Shown here in pieces: positions 21,976 through 31,679 of a stretch of DNA of 64,000 nucleotides. Location of the stretch: contig WNNJ02000333.1 in assembly GCA_012934845.2 (NCBI GenBank), positions 62,001 through 126,000 of the forward strand. Reading direction: 5' to 3'. How positions within the stretch are numbered: the stretch's first letter is position 1; the number at the start of each line of letters is the position of its first letter. The position numbers and the translations under genes were made by a program. The DNA is from Pomphorhynchus laevis. Taxonomy: Eukaryota; Acanthocephala; Palaeacanthocephala; Echinorhynchida; Pomphorhynchidae. The notes under the pieces are model-generated. The model searched no databases. It was not told where the DNA came from and was given only the letters and a program-made list of their open reading frames with translations.

Positions 21976-22365
21976 ACGTTTCCGTCCATTTGACCACACA
22001 TCCCCATATCTTGCCCAACTCTCCTGGCCCACCATCAATATCCGCATACGACGACTTCTCATAACTCCTCGTCTCATCGCTGTCGGTTCCCCATCTTTTA
22101 TCAACTTCCCTTTATTAGACTACACTCGTTCACCTCTCTATCGCTGCGTTCCCATAATTCCCTGACTCCACGTTCCCAATAACACTAACAAGTACGGTTT
22201 CCGATCCTCCCTCGTGGCTGCCCCAATCGCCTGGAATCAGCTCCCACTCGACGTCCGCCGCACTCCCTCCTTTATTGCATTCCAAAACCGTCTCCTTACC
22301 CACATCCTCGAAACAATCATGCAAGCATGCGCCGGCAGCATTTGCCACTTAAAAATAAATCTTTT
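21976..22365 (+). mobile_element. L2-like LINE 3' end, separate family
   Basis: Reads FDHTSPYLAQLSWPTINIRI then GFRSSLVAAPIAWNQLPLDV, the C-terminus characteristic of L2-like RTs (family A here has FDHTSYHLASLDLPTIYCRV and RSFLVAAPLSWNHLP). The tail keeps GCATTTGCCACTTAAA as in family A. GC-richer and clearly diverged from family A. Confidence 0.65.
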
Positions 22366-22705
22366 TTTAAATGATCAATAAGAATAAAGATTTTCTTAAC
22401 AAAATCATACATGGGTTAAATAATAAATGTAAGTTACAGAGAAAAGTAAAAAAGCAGAACTACGTGAGAGCGGTCTTCTACTGCAGACTAATTGAGTCCT
22501 CCAACATCATAACCTCAGAGCCACTGGAATCTGGCCCTCCAACCAATCCAACACTTCGCACTCGACTGAACCACCGGTGGTCTTTCACCCCCGAAGAGTC
22601 CAATCGAGGCGGACTATGCTGGGTAATCGAGAGACGAAGAGCTTGAGAAACCTTAGCCTTTGCTCTGGGGGACGTCCTCTTGAGAAGAAAACTATGCAAG
22701 GCTAG
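22366..22705. other. Unassigned stretch between LINE ends
   Basis: Comparatively GC-rich. A 91-codon frame on + and an 82-codon frame on - overlap. Neither resembles a known family, so neither is called a gene. It may belong to the 5' side of the following LINE. Confidence 0.4.
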
Positions 22706-23345
22706 ATAAATGATGCACACTATCAAAAATTGCTTTCTAAGGATAACTCCATCTTCGCTCAGGGTGTTGTTTAATTCGTTGGTGCGACCTATACTTGAGT
22801 ATTGCTCTCCATCATGTTTTCCATGTACCCGAACTGAATTGAATGCCGTCGATGGGGTTCTTCGTCGTATAACGCGTCTATGTTCAGACTGTAAAAAATT
22901 ACCTTATCCTTGTCGACTCAAAGTGATCGGAATGCTCAATATGAGGGTAAGGCTACTGTTTCTCGACTTGGTTGCAACGTGGAAATTACTTCACAAATGT
23001 GATGGATACCCTTCAAGTGTTGTAACATGTCGTATTGATCGATCAAGCAGACATCATTCGATGACTATTTTCAAGAAGCATACAGGGAAACTACCGCCGA
23101 TCACACGATTGTCAAGGCGTGTGGTTAACTTGTGAAATAGCCTTCCTGAGAATATTGTTGCTTCTGAAACGCTGACTGTATTCAAGAAGCGATTGCGGAT
23201 GTTCCTGGAACAAATGAATGACATGACTATATCTGATCTCTGATTATCTTTTTTGTTGTGAGCAAAAAAGATCTCTGATTATCTTTTTTGTTGATTATCT
23301 TTTTTGAGCAGACTGAACAGCCATAACGGCTCTGCCTTGTATAAT
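22706..23345 (+). mobile_element. CR1-like LINE 3' end
   Basis: The frame 22710-23135 reads LFNSLVRPILEYCSPSCFPC, then RRITRLCSDCKKLPYPCRLK and RLSRRVVNL. After a stop come NSLPENIVASETLTVFKKRL and the stop. Ends with GAGCAGACTGA...AGCCATAACGGCT hairpin and an ATAATAAT tail. Two short TTTTTTGTTGATTATC repeats lie before the tail (23240-23300). Confidence 0.7.
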
Positions 23346-23699
23346 AATATATAAGGATAAACTAGAATTCACTCAAAGACTATAGAATTCACTTTAAATT
23401 ATCATATTCAACTTGAGCGACTATGGTCATTCAATAATTATAATAAATTGACAACAAAATGAGACAAATGCTCCTACAGTTGCATCACGAGTACAAATAA
23501 AATTGAATGGTTTGAAAGTCAATTAATTATATAGTGTCTTTAGGATCTTTACTGCTGGCCAACGACCAATCGGTTCTTAAGTTTCGAAATTCTTTCTGCC
23601 GATACGGTATCTTCGGACATCTAATTCGGGTTCGATTAAATCTATTTCTCTTCAACATCCAATAATTTTGGTTTCTAATAAACATACATTTGAGATAAA
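23346..23699. other. Unassigned spacer
   Basis: No coding relic or repeat recognised between the CR1-like 3' end and the 5' end of LINE A1. Confidence 0.5.
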
Positions 23700-25222
23700 A
23701 TAACATACAATTTCGGTTCCAGAAATCAGTTCCAGATTTCAGTTCCAGATTTCAGTTTTGCTCGCTTCGCTCGCGGAAAATCTTGTCCACCAAGATTGTA
23801 AAACAATCAAACTACAATCTTCGACGACAACCAACGACAACCTTCGACAACCATTGACGACATCCGCTCGCTACTTACAACTAACGGCTTGCAGACTAAC
23901 GGAGTTTAAACATTCTTGATTATAACTAACTAATTAACATTTTATTATAGCAAAGAGAAAGCTAACTAAAAATGTCGGCCAGCAACTCAAGTCCGTCAAG
24001 GAAGCTTACATCGAAAAGCAAATTGGATGCGATAACAAGAACTGCAATGTTTGGACTCACGTTGCCATTCCTTTCAATGACGAGGGCAACGTTTTAAATC
24101 GAAATTTCTTCTGCGGCTTCTGTTGTGCTGCCCTCGTAGGTAAGCTAATGAAGAATGACCACTCAAACGGTGGAGACGTTCTGAACGCTAACAAAACAGA
24201 TTTGTGCTCAATAAATAAACTTGATGATATCTCTCAGTCGACTCAGACCGCTGCTATACAAGGAACATCAACAAACGACAACATATCTTCCAATCTATCG
24301 TCGTCATCCGTTTGCTTACTAACTCCTTCGTCATCTATAAAACCCGTTCTTGAAACTTCTCTCACACACACTCCTCCTTTAACTACGGATAAAACTTCCC
24401 TTAATCTTCATCTTCCTAACAATGCAAACAGTAAAGGCCTTCATAGCGTACCTCATTTTTCCTATTCATTCCCACATCTAAATACATCTCATACTTCTTT
24501 CTTCTATTCACGTACTCCTTACTCTACCTCTACCGTATCACTTCTCAATAATTTACATCCTTCTGTCAAAATTATCTCCAGTAACATCTCCGTTCAACCT
24601 ATTCAACAATCCACTTCTGTCACACATGCTCCAACCGTATCACCTATCAATAATTTACATCCTTCCATCAAAATCATCTCCAGTAACATCTCCGATCAAC
24701 CGATTCAACACTCCACTCCTGTCACACATGCTCCAAACTATCTTAACTCTTCACTTAGCACCCCTGTCATTCCCACGTTTATCTGCTCTTCTGCCTCTAC
24801 TGCTACCAGGTCTGTCCGTCCACCACTACGTAATCGTTTTCCTTCGCGCGATCGATGCATTATCATATCTAATTTAAAGGTTTCCGAATCTGCTTCTCCT
24901 CAATGTCGCCTCGATGATGATGTATCTGCTTTCAGGTCTATCCTTACAACCATTCTTCCTGATGATAATTCATCCCTTTTTAATAATTCGCTCCTGTATC
25001 TTTTATCCGTTTAAACAAATCCACTAAATCCAATCATCTCAGTCCTCCACTCCTAAAGATTGTTTTCCGACATAGTTCACATGCATCCTTGGTCATTCCC
25101 AACGTTTTAAACTTCTTACCACTTCGTCTACTTGTCGTATCTTTCCTGACCGCTCCCCTTCTGATATTGCCCAGCTCAATTTAGCTCGCATTGAGAAACA
25201 TCGACGTGAAACAAACGGCGAG
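23700..25222 (+). mobile_element. L2-like LINE A1, 5' part (5' UTR and ORF1)
   Basis: The 5' UTR has three TTCCAGA(T/A)TTCAG-type units followed by CTCGCTTCGCTCGCGG, a counterpart of the 20-base monomers of copies A2 and A5. ORF1 follows. The copy is interrupted at 25222 by the Naiad element, and LINE sequence resumes at 27441 about 140 bases further into ORF2 than expected. Confidence 0.8.
24016..25014 (+). CDS. LINE A1 ORF1 protein
   Basis: Open from about 24016 (VKEAYIEKQIGCDNKNCNVW) through a C-x4-C-x22-C-x2-C module (24028-24123) and a Ser/Thr/Pro-rich region with two copies of a repeat whose core is LNNLHPSIKIISSNIS. A conserved C-terminal block follows (RFPSRDRCIIISNLKVSESA). The ATG at 23971 lies in another frame. 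In the LINE group ORF1 is an RNA-binding chaperone; the zinc-type module suggests nucleic acid binding. Frame lost at about 25010; homologous codons continue to 25222 (IEKHRRETNGE). Confidence 0.65.
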   Translation, partial: KQIGCDNKNCNVWTHVAIPFNDEGNVLNRNFFCGFCCAALVGKLMKNDHSNGGDVLNANKTDLCSINKLDDISQSTQTAAIQGTSTNDNISSNLSSSSVCLLTPSSSIKPVLETSLTHTPPLTTDKTSLNLHLPNNANSKGLHSVPHFSYSFPHLNTSHTSFFYSRTPYSTSTVSLLNNLHPSVKIISSNISVQPIQQSTSVTHAPTVSPINNLHPSIKIISSNISDQPIQHSTPVTHAPNYLNSSLSTPVIPTFICSSASTATRSVRPPLRNRFPSRDRCIIISNLKVSESASPQCRLDDDVSAFRSILTTILPDDNSSLFNNSLLYLLSV

Positions 25223-25383
25223 CCGGACTTTTAAATAATTCTAAAAGTAAAGAAATAATAGGGTCAGATTTAAGTAAATATATTCCTAAAATAAGGTATA
25301 AACTCCTACCACCATTAGGACGAAAAATTTGTAATTATAATAAAGAATTAAAATCAATATGTAACGATAATATTAGAAACATA

Positions 25384-26502
25384 ATGGAAACAGAATGCAA
25401 TTGTAAAAGTCTTAGTTTTGATAAAATAAATGAACATATATGTACCCATAATCTAGAATTAATTGAAAATTGTGAATTAAGAAAGCTGATATCAAAAGGG
25501 TATAAATATAGATTAAATAACAACAACGACAAAAATAAAATTTACAGTTCGTTATATAATAACTTAAATGATTACTTTAGTAAGCTGATTAATAGTGAAA
25601 GCTCGAATATATCTAAGATAAAAATTTGGAAAGATTATATATTTGATAAAATTAAAAATAAAATGAAAATAACAAACAATTATAAAAGGAAAGATAAAAT
25701 TAATAAAGATATGTATAAAGAACTTACTAAATTAAAGGATAACTATATAATAACAACTATTGATAAAGCTAGTAATAACTTTGTCTTCATATGCAAAAAG
25801 CTTTATTATGATATACTAATGAAAGAGGTTAATTCTAATGATTTAAATGTAAATCCAACATATGAACGTAGTGAGTTGAGTTTAGAAACAATTATTACAA
25901 GTCACTGTTCTATAATGGATAAAAAGGGTATAAAGGTTGAATTAGATAATAAAACTATACCTATATTATATTGGAATCCAAAATTACATAAAAATCCAAT
26001 AAAACCTAGGTTCATATGTAGTGCGTTTAAATGTACATTAAAACCACTTTCTGTCTATATGAATAAAATACTTAAAGTAATTAAAGCACATTTTAAAAAA
26101 TATTGCAAGGTAATCGAAATTAATACTGGTATAAAACACTATTTCAGTATTAATTCTACAAAAGAATTTTTAGAACAGACAAAAGGAATAAATTTTCAAA
26201 ATATAAATACATACGATTTTAGTACTCTTTATACAAATCTAGATTTAGTAGATATTAAAGAAGCGTTAGTAAAATTAATTAACCTTATATTCGGAAAAAG
26301 ATATACATATATATGTTATAATAATTATAACGCCTATCTAACAAAAATTAAACCATCAAGTAAATATAAATATATGGATAAAATTGAATTAATAGAATCC
26401 TTAAATATTTTGATAAATCAAAATTATTTAAAAGTAGGGACATCTATATTTAGACAAGTAAAAGGTGTTCCAGATGGGTTGGTAATAGTAGCCCAATTAT
26501 AG
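25384..26502 (+). CDS. Naiad RT, N-terminal two thirds (copy D)
   Basis: The frame is open from about 25230, upstream of the first ATG. Order: linker with IPKIRYKLLPPLGRKICNY, CNC motif, RT N-terminal helices, LYWNPKLHKNPIKPRFI, motif A TYDFSTLYTNLDL, an insertion with KIKPSSKYKYMDK that could be the insertion-in-fingers segment of this clade, and motif B SIFRQVKGVP. The frame shifts right after motif B. AT-rich codon use (Lys, Asn, Ile) is typical for this family and unlike the LINEs. Confidence 0.75.
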   Translation: METECNCKSLSFDKINEHICTHNLELIENCELRKLISKGYKYRLNNNNDKNKIYSSLYNNLNDYFSKLINSESSNISKIKIWKDYIFDKIKNKMKITNNYKRKDKINKDMYKELTKLKDNYIITTIDKASNNFVFICKKLYYDILMKEVNSNDLNVNPTYERSELSLETIITSHCSIMDKKGIKVELDNKTIPILYWNPKLHKNPIKPRFICSAFKCTLKPLSVYMNKILKVIKAHFKKYCKVIEINTGIKHYFSINSTKEFLEQTKGINFQNINTYDFSTLYTNLDLVDIKEALVKLINLIFGKRYTYICYNNYNAYLTKIKPSSKYKYMDKIELIESLNILINQNYLKVGTSIFRQVKGVPDGLVIVAQL

Positions 26503-27063
26503 CTGACTTGTTTTTAAGCTTTATAGAATATGAATTTGTTCATAACTGTGTAAAAACTAAATCTAAACAATATAAATATATGAAATATATGTTTCGATAC
26601 ATTGATGATATATGTGTATTTAATTCTAATAATTTTTATTCAATTAGCGAGCACATTTATCCAGGAAAGCCTTATTCTTAACAAAACCAATATTAATGAT
26701 AAAGAAGGTGTATATCTAGATATGAACATTAAATTAACATTAACTAAAACTACTATTAATTTATATCGTAAAGATGACATATTTAAATTTACAAGAAACA
26801 TATTTTTGCATGAGCATTCATGCATACCATATAATATAAAATATAATACATTAAATAATGAAATTTTAAGAATTGCAACAATATGTAATGATATTGGCTT
26901 TCTTCAAAATCATTTAAATAATTTAATAGATACATATTTTAAACTAGGTTACTATAAAAATAACATCAAGCAGAAAATAGTAAAATATATAAATCAACAC
27001 AATAATATAAAGAATAAATTTAAACTCTTAAGTGGCAAATTTTTATGGATGGATAATAAATAA
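26486..27063 (+). CDS. Naiad RT, C-terminal part (copy D)
   Basis: Continues in a second frame: SPIIADLFLSFIEYEF, then the catalytic RYIDDICVFN (26595-26624). After another frame change comes the thumb (NKTNINDKEGVYLDMNIKLT, TRNIFLHEHSCIPYNIKYNT), ending KFLWMDNK at 27063. The 26602-27063 frame is 153 codons. Confidence 0.7.
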
Positions 27064-27071
27064 TATACTTT

Positions 27072-27222
27072 GCATTAGAATAAGATACTAGATAGTTATT
27101 TCAGAGGAAATACATCATTAGCATGTATTTGGCCCCGCTGCTATGTTGGGTAGAGGAGTTAGGGGCCGAAACCTGATAGCATAGCAGTTCCTCCTGATGA
27201 CCTCTAATTCTTATTCTGATAC
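27072..27222 (+). ncRNA. Naiad 3' structured RNA, copy D
   Basis: Same fold as copy C: outer stem 27072-27085 with 27209-27222; AGAGG (27103-27107) with CCTCT (27201-27205); hairpin AAATACAT (27108-27115) with ATGTATTT (27123-27130); pseudoknot GGCCCC (27131-27136) with GGGGCC (27162-27167) and CTGCTATG (27138-27145) with CATAGCAG (27180-27187); CTGATGA 27194-27200; GAAA 27107-27110. One pair of the outer stem is broken relative to copy C. Confidence 0.5.
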
Positions 27223-27471
27223 AACGTCTGTTATTTATTAGTCAATTCATAAAAATGACGTTTATTTTAAATTTTATTTTTTATTTTTTATTTTTATTTT
27301 TAACTTGATTAAAATTATAGAAAATCTAAAAACAATTATTAATTTTATTATTTAATTATTAAATTTTGATTTAGCATTATTATGTTTTGTTTATTTTATA
27401 ATTATATAACAATACGTAGACTCAGTTAGCTGATTTAATTCAACACTCGCTCCATTCTTCATAAAGCTGAT

Positions 27472-28134
27472 ATGCTACTTGATATCTTCGATCAATTATC
27501 TATCGATATTCTCTGCATTACCGAATCCTGGCATTGTGACTCCGACGATCTTGCTATTCGTCGTCTATGTCGCTCTGGTTGTTCTTTAGTTGAATCAGCT
27601 CGTTCAATTGCCAATTATACATCTACTTCGTTTAACCATGGCGGTATAGTTGTCATTGCTCGTCACCCAATGTCTTTACGTAAAATTAACGTTAACATCC
27701 GTTACACCTCGTTCGAATTACTCATATGCAGATTATCAAATCCTTTCCCGCTGGAACTTGTGATTGTATACCGTCCAGGTTCAGTTGCCCCCTCACGTAT
27801 CTTTTTTAACGACCTTGCAGATCTTATGTCTCACTGTTCCTTGTCTTATACTCCTTCTTTTGTTCTCGGTGACGTTAACATTCGTCTTGATCGCCCGGCT
27901 GACTCTGAATCTATCACTTTAACTAATCTTTTTTCTGATTTTAACTATAAATTACTTTCAACAAGCCCAACTCATATTCTCGGCGGTGCTCTCGACATCA
28001 TTGCTGTTCCTAACTGCTTCAATGACTATACCTCCTTGTCAATTACTGATCCTGGTTTGTCCGATCATTTCCTTGTCACTCTTACTCTTACTCGTCCTAT
28101 CCTCCTCCTTCGCCCCCACCAATATCCACTATAA
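27472..28134 (+). CDS. LINE A1 ORF2: apurinic-type endonuclease
   Basis: 220 codons: DILCITESWH, RRLCRSGCSLVESA, HGGIVVIARH, YRPGS, SFVLGDVNIRLDRP and LSDHFLVTLTL are the ordered blocks of LINE endonucleases (E of TES, GD-N, SDH). The expected N-terminal SLFNTRS block was removed with the Naiad insertion. Ends out of frame in the linker. Confidence 0.75.
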   Translation: MLLDIFDQLSIDILCITESWHCDSDDLAIRRLCRSGCSLVESARSIANYTSTSFNHGGIVVIARHPMSLRKINVNIRYTSFELLICRLSNPFPLELVIVYRPGSVAPSRIFFNDLADLMSHCSLSYTPSFVLGDVNIRLDRPADSESITLTNLFSDFNYKLLSTSPTHILGGALDIIAVPNCFNDYTSLSITDPGLSDHFLVTLTLTRPILLLRPHQYPL

Positions 28135-28259
28135 GTCGACCCTGGAAACTTCTCGATATCCCTGTTCTCTGCACAGCCTTACACAATTCTTCACTCTTTT
28201 CACTTCCTCTTAACTATCTCTCTCCCAATAATCTCTGCATTCTGTTTGATTCTGAACTT

Positions 28260-30261
28260 ATGTCTATCATCAATAAACTTCTGCCTAGTCGACTTCGACG
28301 TTCCCAGCGCTTGCGCCATGCTCCCTGGTTCGATTCTGACTGTAGTCTTTCTAAGCGTCGACTCTGTCACTCTTTTCGTGTGTATAATCGCTTTCTTAAA
28401 CGTTCTCCCAACTCACTCACTCCAAATCTCCGTGATTCCTACTTTTCTCTACGCCGTTCACATCTCATTCTTATACGTACTAAACGTACTATCTTTTGGC
28501 GAAATCAACTCGAGTCATCTTCCAACTCTAAATCTCATTGGAAAATCTTAAACTCAATTCTTTCACGATCATCTACCCCTTGTAATATAAATCCTGATGA
28601 ATTTTCTTCTTATCTACAAACTAAGCTATCTAATTTACTTTCCCTACTACCCGTAGCCCCCTTGTACCCACTCTTCTCTTTAAATACTTCCCTCCCAGAA
28701 CTATTCCACCTTCTTCCCGTTTCGTCTGATGAAGTTTCTTCGGTTCTGCTGTCATTACCTAATAAAACCTCTCCTTCTGACCCAATTCCAACTCACTTGC
28801 TTAAAAATATCTGCTCCTCTATCTCACCCTTCCTAACCACATTGTTCAACTCGTCCATCCGTAGCCGTACATTTCCTTCCATCTGGAAATGCGCCACTGT
28901 TCGTCCTATCATCAAAAAGCAATATCTCGACTCCTCACTACCATCTTCGTACCGTCCAATCTTACTTCTTCCAACCCTCTCTAAACTCCTTGAGCGTCTC
29001 GTTCTCATACAAGTTAATACATATCTCTTTTCCTCTAACTTGTTTCCTCCCTTCCAAGCCGCTTTTCGCTCTAATCACTCTACTGAAATTGCCTGTCTTA
29101 AAGTTTATAATGACTTACTCATCTCGCGCGATCATAAATTATGTAGTGTCATAGTTTCTCTTGATCTATCGTCTGCTTTTGACATCGTCGATCACTCGAT
29201 TCTTCTACATCGCCTTCGTCATGATTATGGCTTCTCTTTACCCACTGTATCATGGTTTTCTTCATATCTGTCAAACCGTACATTTCGCGTATATTCTAAC
29301 TCTTCTCTCTCCATCCTTCGTCCATTTCGTCCGGTGTTCCACAAGGCTCCGTATTAGGCCCTATGCTTTTCTCTCTTCTTCTCGGTGACTTGTCTTCGAT
29401 TTCTCATAAATTTAACTTCCATGTTATGCAATATGCTGATGACATTCTCATCTATGCTCACGCACCTGCTTATCGTATTCATGATCTCAGTGTTTATGTT
29501 TCCAGCTGTCTTGTCTCAATTTCCAACCATCTTTCTTCCCTTCGCCTTTCTCTGAATCCTGATAAATCTAAAATTATGTGGATCCTACCTCGAAGCTTTG
29601 GCGTAGAACCTCCTTCCGTATCACTAAATTCTACAATTCTTCCTATCGTTGATAATCTCTTTTCCTAGGCTTTCATTTCGACAACCTACTTCCACTTAAA
29701 CCTTTCGTTAGTGATAAAGTACGCTCATCTACCTTGATACTCCGCAATCTCAGTCAAGTTCGTAGATTGATCGATTTCCCTTCTTGTATGACTCTCATAT
29801 CTTCTCTTCTTTTCTCAAGACTTGATTACTGTCTTAGTCTATTTTCCAACTCACCTAAATCCACTCTTCTTCCTTTACAACGCATCATCAACGCTGCCGT
29901 CCGAGTTCTCCTCCGTCTTCGTCGTTTTGATCATACATCCCACTATCTTGTTTCTCTTGATTGGCCTACCATTTATCGTCGTGTTCAAATTCGTCTTCTT
30001 ATCATTGCTTTTCGCCTTATAACTTCTCATACCCCTTCATTTCTCAACCTTCCTTTTCTCGACAATTCTCGTACTGTGTATTGTGCTCTGCGTTCCCGTA
30101 ATTCCCTTCTTTTACATATCCCAATCTACTCTACCTCTTTTGGCTTCCGCTCCTTCGTTGTGGCTGCTCCTCTCTTGTGGAATCAACTGCCTATTCATAT
30201 CCGCCAATCAACATCTATGCCGTGCTTCAAACGCCAAATCCAATTCCATTTCAACAATTAA
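28260..30261 (+). pseudogene. LINE A1 ORF2: reverse transcriptase
   Basis: RT spread over frames 28260-29357, 29363-29668 and 29734-30261. Blocks: LSPFLTTLFNSSIRSRTFPS..KCATVRPIIKK, SYRPILLLPTLSKLLE, FRSNHSTEIACLKVYND, LDLSSAFDIVDHSIL, YADDILIYAHAP (29425-29465), then L2-like C-terminus RLDYCLSLFSNSPKSTLLPL and FRSFVVAAPLLWNQLP. At least three frame breaks against copy A5/A4. Confidence 0.75.
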
Positions 30262-30362
30262 CTAATTATCTGTGACTTTTGATGTTCTTGTTTTGTTTGT
30301 TAGTGGTCATGTAAGCGTGCATTTTGAACGCATTTGTCACGTTAAATAAATTAGTATTATTA

Positions 30363-31646
30363 TTAATGTCCGCGTAATGAAGACTGATCTTTTAGTTCTA
30401 AAAAATCCTTAATGCGGTGATTACGATCATGGATTATACTACACACTAAACACAGATCAATTCTCACCAGTGCGTATTGAATGGAGGGTACATCCAGTGT
30501 CTTTAACCGATTTTCATATGAAAGATGACTAGCAAAGGAAACCAACTTAGTTGCATTTCTATGTACGTATTCAAAACTATTAAGTTCACCTAGATTATGT
30601 GGATACATGAAATTCTAAAAAGGACAGGGCTAAGAACTGTACCTTGTGGGATACCAATTAGTTGATGATGTTTATTAGAAAAATAATAACCAATTCTAAC
30701 AGAAAAAGGCGACTTTAAAAACTGTTCCATCGAACGAACCATGCAATGATCAAGGTTTATCATTGTAAGCATCGGCATTAATAACCGGTTATTAATAGAA
30801 TCGAACGCTTTCGAAAAATCGAGAAACACTACGTCGACAGGAACGTTCTTATCGATAGAGTCAATCCATGACTCCCTCGCGAAAACCAAATTAGGTATTG
30901 CAGAGCAACCTTGTCGAAAGCCGTGTTCAGCCGGATTAAGAATTTTATCTGTTTCAAGATGCAAGATTATCCTCCTATACAACAGTCGTCCTAACACTAG
31001 GCAACATACACAAGTAATACTTATGGGCATGTAGTTGTTAACTAAAGATTTATCACCCTTTTTAAATACTGGATAAACAACCGAGTTGATCCAATCAATG
31101 AGAAGTTTTCCGAAACCGACCGAAGCAGACTTTTTTTGTAAAAAGGTACATTGGGAACATCTACAAAATCATGAAAAAGGACCGACGGTTAATCGTCTGG
31201 ACCACCACTTGCTTCTCTCTTCAATTGGCAAAGTTCCCTAAAAACGTTTTGGCATCCAAATAAGTCTTATTTGCTAAACACGCACTCATTCGAATAATCA
31301 TATGTAGGTGGTTCTTTAATATGATACCCTGAAACTGTAGATAAACGGAAATGCTCAGCAAATTCATTTGCAATTTAAGAGCTGTCAGATAGAAGCATAT
31401 CGTTATCATTTCTTATTGAACAGTTATTATTATGTGTTTTTTGTTTGACGAAACGTAGTTAAAGAAGGTGCGAGGATCTCTAAGACATCGGCTGCATAAG
31501 TTTCTCTCAAAATTTAAGCGGCTATTTCTTTTCAAACCTCTTATACTATTACGAAGTTGCTTATATTTTTTAAATGTGGTTTTACCGTTTTTTGTTATTA
31601 TAGGCATTATCCCTCTTCTTGATTGCTCGTTTAACTTTACTATCAA
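30363..31646 (-). pseudogene. LINE D reverse transcriptase remnants
   Basis: 31646-31413 reads KTTFKKYKQLRNSIRGLKRN (endonuclease-RT linker with DPRTFFNYV). 31030-30590 has LGRLLYRRIILHLETDKILN, FRQGCSAIPNLVFARESWID, DVVFLDFSKAFDSINNRLL and GIPQGTVLSPVLF (RT blocks 2 to 5). The YADD block is deleted. 30608-30363 has LNSFEYVHRNATKLVSFASH, the thumb. Confidence 0.65.
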
Positions 31647-31679
31647 TCCACCAGAGAATATCGTCTAAGCAAGGACAGA

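Larger units (their letters stand above)
25223..27440 (+). mobile_element. Naiad-type PLE, copy D (nested in LINE A1)
   Basis: Best-preserved PLE of the window, inserted between ORF1 and ORF2 of LINE A1 and 5'-truncated in the linker after the endonuclease. Keeps the CNC motif (METECNCK) that in Naiads joins the N-terminal endonuclease to the RT, then an almost complete RT, a stop at 27063, the structured 3' region (27072-27222) and the 3' end CGTAGACTCAGTTAGCTGAT. Nearly identical to copy C over the shared part, so both are recent. Confidence 0.85.
27441..30366 (+). mobile_element. L2-like LINE A1, 3' part (ORF2 and tail)
   Basis: Endonuclease and RT of ORF2 in several frames, then a 3' tail with GTAAGCGTGC...GAACGC hairpin, AAATAAATTAG and a (TAT)n tail. 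Compared with A5 it has several frameshifts and stops, so it is dead. It abuts the truncated 3' side of LINE D. Confidence 0.8.

Noticed and set aside
22371-22726. Overlapping 91-codon (+) and 82-codon (-) frames
   Set aside because: No family resemblance, and the two overlap. The region is probably LINE-flanking sequence.
27131-27187. HDV-like ribozyme in the Naiad pseudoknot
   Set aside because: The two interlocking helices resemble P1 and P2, but there is no P3 hairpin between them, no P4, and no clear catalytic C in a J4/2-like joint. The flanking CTGATGA and GAAA fit a hammerhead order better.
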